Assembly (NCBI RefSeq): GCF_002159265.1
Contig: NZ_NFHG01000013.1
Location: forward strand, 34,081-98,080
Direction of reading: 5' to 3'
From: Flavonifractor sp. An82
GTDB taxonomy: Bacteria > Bacillota > Clostridia > Oscillospirales > Oscillospiraceae
DNA length: 64,000 bases
Below the pieces are notes generated by a model. It made no database searches. It was not told the DNA's origin and worked only from the letters and a program-made list of their open reading frames with translations. A program made the position numbers and the translations under genes. This document shows positions 59,048 to 64,000 of the stretch, in pieces (the first letter of the stretch is position 1; each line of letters begins with the position of its first letter).

Positions 59048-61312
59048 ATGCGTAAGCTGGCCTGGTTTGCCGCTGCCTTTTCCCTGGCTGTCTTTCTGGC
59101 GGTCTATTTGCTGCCGGAGAAAATTCTGGTGCCGGCCGGGGCCATTTGCGCCCTGGCCGCCCTGGGTGGATTGCTGCTGCGGGGAAAGAAACGGCTGCGG
59201 ATGCTGCTGATCTGCTTTGGTCTGGCAACCGGTTTGTGCTGGACGGGAACGTACAGCGGAATCGTGTGGGCCCCTGCTATCCGATTGGCAGGTACAGAGA
59301 CTCAGGCAAAGGCCGTGGTGGCCGACTGGCCCCAGGAGAACCGCTACAGCACCTCGGTGCTGGTCAAGGTCAAGCCGGAGGACGGAGGGACGGTCAAAAC
59401 GCTGCTCTATCTGGACGGGGAGAAGGCCATGGACCTCCGCCCCGGCGACCGGCTGACGATGACTGCATCCTTCCGCATGGCGGATACCATGGCGGGGGAG
59501 GAGACCGACTACTATTATGCCAAGGGCATCCTTCTCATGGCAAGCTGTGAGGAATGGATCGTGGAGCGGCCGGAGCGGGTGCCGGTGGAATACTGGCCTG
59601 CCCTAGTGAGCCGAGCCTTGAAGGACAGCGCTGCCAGGGCCTTTCCGGACAGCGCCGCGCCTCTGGTCACCGCCCTTATCACCGGGGACAAAACTCAGCT
59701 GCCGGATGCAGTATACAGCGCCCTCCGGCGGTCGGGCCTGGCCCATGTGATCGCAGTGTCCGGCCTTCATGTCTCTTTCCTGGCGGGACTGATCACCACC
59801 CTGCTGGGCCGCCGGAGGCGGCTGTCGGCGGTGGTGGGTATCTGCCTGCTTTTCTTTTTCAGCGCCGTGGCAGGCAACACCCCGTCGGTGCAGCGGGCGG
59901 CCTTTATGCAGGCCATGCTGCTCATCGCGCCTCTGGCCGACCGGGAGAACGATCCGCCCACCGCCCTCAGTGCGGTGCTGATGGTGCTGCTGGCGGTCAA
60001 TCCATACGCCGCGGCCAGCGTATCCCTCCAGCTGTCCTTCGCCGCCGTGGCGGGTATTTTCCTGTTTACCGGGCCCCTGTGCGAGAAGTGGGGGCGGAAG
60101 CTGCCCCGCAAACCCAAGGGCTTCTGGAGCAAGCTGGGCTGTCGTTCGGCCAGAGTGGTGATCGCCAGCGTGGCTACCACCCTGGGGGCAATTGTGTTTA
60201 CCACGCCCCTGATGGCCTTCTATTTTGACAGTGTGTCCCTGATCTCCCCCCTGTCCAACCTGCTGGCGTTGTGGGCGGTGTCGTTGGCTTTTCTGGGAGG
60301 CCTGACGGTGGCGGTGCTGGGTGTGTTTCTGCCCGCTGTGGCTGGAATCCTGGCCTGGGCTGCGGCGCTGCCTGTATGGTACCTGCAATGGGTGAGCGCC
60401 GCTCTGGCGGGCCTGCCCTTCGCCTCGGTATCCATGCACTCGGTCTATCTGACTCTATGGATGGCCCTGGTCTATGGGTTTATCTTCCTGTGGCTGCTTT
60501 GGCGGGGCCCCCGAGGCCGGGTGGTGGTGCCGGTCTGTCTCAGCACATCCACCCTGTGCGGGGCGCTGATGCTCCAGGCCGCCGTCCTTACTGGCGGCAG
60601 TCTATCCGTGTCGGTGCTGGATGTGGGACAGGGCCTCAGCGTGGCTCTCTACTCCAAGGGCCAGACCGCACTCATTGACTGTGGGGGCTACGACGCCGGG
60701 AACACCGCGGCGGATCATTTCCAGGCCATGGGTCTGAGCCACATTGATCTGGTGATCCTGACCCACTACCACGATGACCATGCCGCCGGCATTCCCCAGC
60801 TGCTGGAGCGGATGGACGTGGGACTGCTGATTCTGCCCGACGTGGAGCCGGACAGCTCCCTGCGGGCGGAGATCGAAGAAAAAGCCCGGGCCGCAGGGGT
60901 GGAGATCCTGATGGTCACCGATGGCGCCACGGCCCGGTTGGGTGAGACGGAGCTGACCATCTATCCCCCGCTGGGCAGCGGTGACAGCAACGAGGAGGGC
61001 CTGTCAGTACTGGGAAGCACCGGGACCTTTGATTTTCTGGTGACGGGAGATATGGATACTGTGGTGGAGGGCCGGCTGGTCAAATACGGCGGCCTGCCGG
61101 ACACCGAATTGCTGGTGGTGGGCCACCACGGCTCCCGGTATGCCGCTTCCGAGGAGCTGCTCCAGGCCATCCAGCCGGAGCTGGCTGTCATTTCTGTTGG
61201 ATATAATACCTACGGTCACCCGGCGGAGGAGACACTGGGCCGGCTGGCCCGGTACGGGTGCGAAATTTACCGCACCGACTGGTCGGGGACCGTTACCATT
61301 ACTGCCAAATAA
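59048..61312 (+). CDS. comEC: DNA internalization-related competence protein ComEC/Rec2
   Basis: Membrane channel for DNA uptake, 754 residues. Two to three N-terminal helices precede an extracellular domain, then a central multi-helix Competence domain (HVIAVSGLHVSFLAGLI through FTTPLMAFYFDSV), then a C-terminal metallo-beta-lactamase-like domain with the THYHDDHAAGI zinc motif and VVGHHGSRYA. Full length suggests a functional gene. holA follows 12 bp downstream. Confidence 0.92.
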   Translation: MRKLAWFAAAFSLAVFLAVYLLPEKILVPAGAICALAALGGLLLRGKKRLRMLLICFGLATGLCWTGTYSGIVWAPAIRLAGTETQAKAVVADWPQENRYSTSVLVKVKPEDGGTVKTLLYLDGEKAMDLRPGDRLTMTASFRMADTMAGEETDYYYAKGILLMASCEEWIVERPERVPVEYWPALVSRALKDSAARAFPDSAAPLVTALITGDKTQLPDAVYSALRRSGLAHVIAVSGLHVSFLAGLITTLLGRRRRLSAVVGICLLFFFSAVAGNTPSVQRAAFMQAMLLIAPLADRENDPPTALSAVLMVLLAVNPYAAASVSLQLSFAAVAGIFLFTGPLCEKWGRKLPRKPKGFWSKLGCRSARVVIASVATTLGAIVFTTPLMAFYFDSVSLISPLSNLLALWAVSLAFLGGLTVAVLGVFLPAVAGILAWAAALPVWYLQWVSAALAGLPFASVSMHSVYLTLWMALVYGFIFLWLLWRGPRGRVVVPVCLSTSTLCGALMLQAAVLTGGSLSVSVLDVGQGLSVALYSKGQTALIDCGGYDAGNTAADHFQAMGLSHIDLVILTHYHDDHAAGIPQLLERMDVGLLILPDVEPDSSLRAEIEEKARAAGVEILMVTDGATARLGETELTIYPPLGSGDSNEEGLSVLGSTGTFDFLVTGDMDTVVEGRLVKYGGLPDTELLVVGHHGSRYAASEELLQAIQPELAVISVGYNTYGHPAEETLGRLARYGCEIYRTDWSGTVTITAK

Positions 61313-61324
61313 GGAGAAGATACC

Positions 61325-62362
61325 ATGCCGCCAAAGGGAAAACCGGATACTGCGGCTTATCAAAAGCTGAAGCAGGATCTGAAAAGCGGTACGCTGGGCA
61401 GCCTCTACATTTTCCATGGGGAGGAGGCCTACCTGCGGGACTACTATCTGGGCGAGATGAAGAAAAAGCTGCTGCCGCCGGGAATGGAGGCTTTCAACTA
61501 CCATACCATCAACGGCAAGGAGTTTGACCTGAAGACCTTGTCTCAGACGGTGGACTGCCTTCCTATGATGAGCCAGCGTACTCTCATCGTGGTCAACGAC
61601 TACGATCTGTTTAAGGGAGACAAGGACGGACTGACGGCCCTGCTGAAGGATCTGCCGGACTATGTCTGCCTGGTCTTTGTCTACGATCTCATTGAATATA
61701 AATCGGATGCTCGTACCAAACTGGCAGGGGTAATCAAAGAGAAGGGGAGCGTGGTGCCCTTCAACCGGCAGGAACAGGGGGATCTGGTGGACTGGATCGC
61801 CCGCCGGTTCAAGGCCATGGATCACGACATCGGCAGTGAGGATGCCAAATATCTCATCTTCCTGTGTGGAGACCTGATGAATACCCTGATCTCGGAGATT
61901 GGAAAGATTGGTGCCTACGCTTCCCACCGCCGGGTGACCCGTGAGGATATCGACGCAGTGGCGACTCCCCAGCTGGACGCGGTGGTGTTCCAGATGACGG
62001 ACGCCATCTCCTCCGGTGACTTTGACAAGGCGGCCTCGGTGCTGGGGGACCTGTACCATATGCAGGAGGCCCCCATCAAGCTTCTGGCTGTCCTGGGCAA
62101 GCAGCTGCGGCAGCTCTATACCGCCCGGCTGGCCATTGAAAACCGGAAGGGCAGCCGCTATCTGATGGAGCTGTGGGGCATGCGTTCCGCCTATCCGGCG
62201 GAGCGGCTCATGCAATCGGCCCGCCGGTTTTCGCTGGCCTGGTGCCGCAAGGCGGTGATCCGCTGCGGCGAAACCGATCTGGCTATGAAATCCACCGGAG
62301 CCGATGGGGAAGAACTATTGACTGGCCTGCTGATGGAGCTGGCCATAAAGAAAGGAGCCTGA
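61325..62362 (+). CDS. holA: DNA polymerase III subunit delta
   Basis: Clamp-loader subunit that opens the sliding clamp, 345 residues. The N-terminal GSLYIFHGEEAYLRDYYLGEMKKKLL, the DLVDWIARRFKAMDHDI middle region and the three-helix C-terminus are typical. Gene order comEC-holA is common in Firmicutes. The stop overlaps the next gene start by one base (TGATG). Confidence 0.93.
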   Translation: MPPKGKPDTAAYQKLKQDLKSGTLGSLYIFHGEEAYLRDYYLGEMKKKLLPPGMEAFNYHTINGKEFDLKTLSQTVDCLPMMSQRTLIVVNDYDLFKGDKDGLTALLKDLPDYVCLVFVYDLIEYKSDARTKLAGVIKEKGSVVPFNRQEQGDLVDWIARRFKAMDHDIGSEDAKYLIFLCGDLMNTLISEIGKIGAYASHRRVTREDIDAVATPQLDAVVFQMTDAISSGDFDKAASVLGDLYHMQEAPIKLLAVLGKQLRQLYTARLAIENRKGSRYLMELWGMRSAYPAERLMQSARRFSLAWCRKAVIRCGETDLAMKSTGADGEELLTGLLMELAIKKGA

Positions 62363-62796
62363 TGGCAATGAAAAAGCGTACGATCGTTGGAATGGCTGTG
62401 GCGGCTGCCGCCGGTGCGGCGGGGTGGTATGTGACTGCCGGCCGCAGAAAAAACCAGGTAGAGGCCATCCGGAAGCAGCTGCTGCGGATGCTGGCGCTGC
62501 GGCGGGACGAGCTGCAGGCGCTGCGCAAGGCGGCGGAGAATGGCGAGCTGGCCGCCGATTCGCTGAGTGGGGAACCCGTGGGAGGACTGGAAGTGGAGTC
62601 GGTCCGGCTGGAAGAAGGCGCACTGACGGTATGCCTGTACAACGGGCAGTCCCGGGTCTGGCTGTCCAATGAGCCGCTGGATCGCCTGGACGTCTATCAT
62701 CAGCCCTGGCACGGCAATGCTCGCCCCGGCGTGCTCTATACCGAGAACCTGGGTGACGGCTGGTACGCCGGTTACGCTTGCCTGCACTGGAGCTGA
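62362..62796 (+). CDS. hypothetical protein with N-terminal membrane anchor
   Basis: A 144-residue protein not recognised. It has a short hydrophobic segment (about residues 8-27), then a charged helix of 35 residues and a C-terminal alpha/beta region with many hydrophobic and aromatic positions (YNGQSRVWLSN, DGWYAGYACLHW). AAAGGAG is upstream of ATG 62362; a second ATG at 62368 is also possible. Translation may be coupled to holA and rnmV flanks it, so it may be a lineage-specific protein in a replication/RNA-processing unit. Confidence 0.7.
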   Translation: MAMKKRTIVGMAVAAAAGAAGWYVTAGRRKNQVEAIRKQLLRMLALRRDELQALRKAAENGELAADSLSGEPVGGLEVESVRLEEGALTVCLYNGQSRVWLSNEPLDRLDVYHQPWHGNARPGVLYTENLGDGWYAGYACLHWS

Positions 62797-62798
62797 GT

Positions 62799-63419
62799 AT
62801 GCTGCGCATCAAAGAGGCCATTGTGGTGGAGGGGCGGTACGATAAAAATACCCTCTCCCAGCTGGTAGATACCATTATAGTAGAGACAGCCGGCTTCGGC
62901 GTCTTTAAAAACAGTGAAAAGCTGGTCCTGTTCCGCCGTCTGGCGGCGGAGCGGGGCCTCATTATTCTCACCGACCCGGACGGGGCGGGCTTTGTCATCC
63001 GCAACTTTCTAAAAGGGAGCATTCCACCGGAGCAGGTGAAGCACGCCTATGTGCCCGATATCCTGGGAAAGGAGCGTCGGAAGCGCACCCCGGGGAAGGA
63101 GGGCAAGCTGGGGGTAGAGGGTATGCGCCCTCACATACTGGAGCAGGCACTTCGCCGGGCGGGGGCCACCTTTCTGGAGGAGGATGCGCCCCCGGTGCGC
63201 CCCGGACGGCCCATTACCAAGGCGGACCTGGTGATGTTGGGCCTGTCGGGAGGAGAGGGCTCTGCCGCCCGCAGACAGGCGCTGATGGGGCGCCTGTCAT
63301 TGCCGACACACCTCTCACCCAACGCCATGCTGGAGGTGCTGAACGCCCTGTTTTCCTATGAGGAACTGGCCGACGCGGTCCAGGATCTGGTGTCTGAGAA
63401 AAAAGACGGGGAAAACTGA
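62799..63419 (+). CDS. rnmV: ribonuclease M5 (5S rRNA maturation, Toprim)
   Basis: Cleaves 5S rRNA precursors with ribosomal protein L18. The Toprim domain is clear: AIVVEGRYDKNTL with the catalytic glutamate near the N-terminus and ILTDPDGAGFVIRNFL with the acidic pair. The 206 residues are slightly longer than the Bacillus protein of about 186, with a C-terminal extension. It lies directly upstream of the rRNA promoters, fitting its role. Confidence 0.93.
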   Translation: MLRIKEAIVVEGRYDKNTLSQLVDTIIVETAGFGVFKNSEKLVLFRRLAAERGLIILTDPDGAGFVIRNFLKGSIPPEQVKHAYVPDILGKERRKRTPGKEGKLGVEGMRPHILEQALRRAGATFLEEDAPPVRPGRPITKADLVMLGLSGGEGSAARRQALMGRLSLPTHLSPNAMLEVLNALFSYEELADAVQDLVSEKKDGEN

Positions 63420-63428
63420 AAAAAGGTG

Positions 63429-63457
63429 TTGACAAATGGGTCTGTGGGTGGTATTCT
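63429..63457 (+). promoter_or_regulatory. rRNA promoter P1
   Basis: TTGACA (63429-63434), TATTCT (63452-63457), spacer 17 bp. About 10 bp after the rnmV stop. Confidence 0.8.
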
Positions 63458-63554
63458 ATCTGAGCGCCTTGCGAGAGGGCACGAAAATCTGACCAAAACC
63501 GGAAGAAACCGAGGGGAACCCGGACGGCCTTCTGAAAAGATCAGAAAAAAGTGC

Positions 63555-63583
63555 TTGACAAACGCGAGTGCGCGTGATAAAAT
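63555..63583 (+). promoter_or_regulatory. rRNA promoter P2
   Basis: TTGACA (63555-63560), TAAAAT (63578-63583), spacer 17 bp, A-rich tract upstream. Confidence 0.85.
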
Positions 63584-63678
63584 AAACGAGTTCGAGTCGA
63601 GAGACAAGAACGAGCTTGAAAAGGACTGAAATCAAGCGGTTGGAGCTAAAAAGCTCCGAAAAAACTTGAAAAAAGTTC

Positions 63679-63707
63679 TTGACAAATGAATCCGGAAGTG
63701 CTAAAAT
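63679..63707 (+). promoter_or_regulatory. rRNA promoter P3
   Basis: TTGACA (63679-63684), TAAAAT (63702-63707), spacer 17 bp, A-rich tract upstream. Nearest the 16S gene. Confidence 0.85.
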
Positions 63708-63842
63708 AAACAGCACGTCAGCCGATCGGCTGACCGGAGCGTGTACCTTGTAAATTAAACAACGTGAAAGAAACACGAAGTACCAGAAAGGACGAGAAGT
63801 CCTTCTGACAAGCAAAGCTTGAAAGAAGGCTCTTGATTAAAT

Positions 63843-63898
63843 TTCTTTGAAGCTAAGAATTAGGCTTCAATAAAGTGATTTGAAGAACTTTGGTTCTT
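63843..63898 (+). other. rRNA leader with boxA-like element and two hairpins
   Basis: A TTCTTTGAAG segment at 63843-63852 resembles rrn boxA elements. It overlaps a 7-bp stem (63847-63853 / 63864-63870), followed by a perfect 6-bp stem (63883-63888 / 63893-63898). They end about 10 nt before the 16S start, so processing or antitermination is likely. Confidence 0.5.
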
Positions 63899-63908
63899 TA
63901 GATACCAT

Positions 63909-64000
<92 letters not shown>

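Noticed and set aside
63420..63720. Short direct repeats that might be a CRISPR or satellite array
   Set aside because: The repeated TTGACA-type elements are promoters with exact 17-bp spacers to -10 boxes; no repeat-spacer array.

Overview
This 64 kb window is chromosomal DNA from a GC-rich, low-mobility region of a gut Firmicute, most likely family Oscillospiraceae (Flavonifractor / Lawsonibacter / Intestinimonas-like). The reasons are the start of a 16S rRNA gene at the right edge whose V1 region resembles that group from memory, the LL-diaminopimelate aminotransferase lysine route, a class 2 galT, the sporulation signalling gene spoIIR, an SLH-domain surface protein, and single-membrane style genes (TspO, PBP, a VanG-type cluster). 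No insertion sequence, prophage, CRISPR array, integrase or tRNA was seen.

Layout. 1-4.3 kb: Leloir galactose operon (galK cut by the left edge, galE, galT) with a GNAT gene. 4.4-10.4 kb (minus): a purine/xanthine unit, with a Crp/Fnr regulator, three xanthine-dehydrogenase subunits and an NCS2 permease behind an attenuator-like hairpin. 10.6-13.1 kb (minus): fumarase C and malic enzyme. 13.3-19.6 kb: glnA with an ANTAR-domain regulator, then dapF, dapL, a divergent ECF S-component and lysA, i.e. nitrogen assimilation and meso-DAP/lysine synthesis. 19.7-23.6 kb (minus): rpmG-secE-nusG-rplK-rplA and a separately promoted rplJ-rplL with an L10 leader; rpoBC does not follow. 23.6-28 kb: ruvX, two half-size TSUP exporters, tcdA, a membrane-anchored PpiC foldase, a probable 6S RNA and a DUF1292 gene. 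28-33.5 kb: class A PBP, SLH-SGNH hydrolase, DUF4358 lipoprotein, TspO. 33.5-40.5 kb (minus): an OmpR-type two-component system followed by an ABC ATPase, a repeat-rich anchored surface protein and a MacB-type permease. 40.7-42.8 kb: lactate dehydrogenase and an EamA transporter.

42.8-46.7 kb (minus) is the most striking locus: a compact ligase - D,D-carboxypeptidase - membrane serine racemase operon of the VanC/VanG (D-Ala-D-Ser) type, overlapping by 4 nt at each junction, with no vanR/vanS or vanW beside it. It faces an Lrp regulator, an aminotransferase, a ThrH phosphatase and a DUF1015 gene (46.9-50.5 kb) that together look like a serine/amino-acid unit and could feed the D-serine branch.

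50.5-63.4 kb: ispE, spoIIR, an NSS transporter, GNAT, pcrA, HAD phosphatase, 3-methyladenine glycosylase, a second EamA transporter, comEC, holA, a small anchored protein and the RNase M5 gene rnmV. 63.4-64 kb: three tandem sigma-A-like promoters, each with an exact 17-bp spacer, a structured leader and the first ~90 nt of a 16S rRNA.

Recurring regulatory themes are strong sigma-A promoters with 17-bp spacers, bidirectional terminators between convergent genes, and two genes (spoIIR, the first TSUP gene) whose ribosome binding site lies in the 3' arm of a terminator-like hairpin. All calls rest on reading the sequence and family knowledge; no database search was run.
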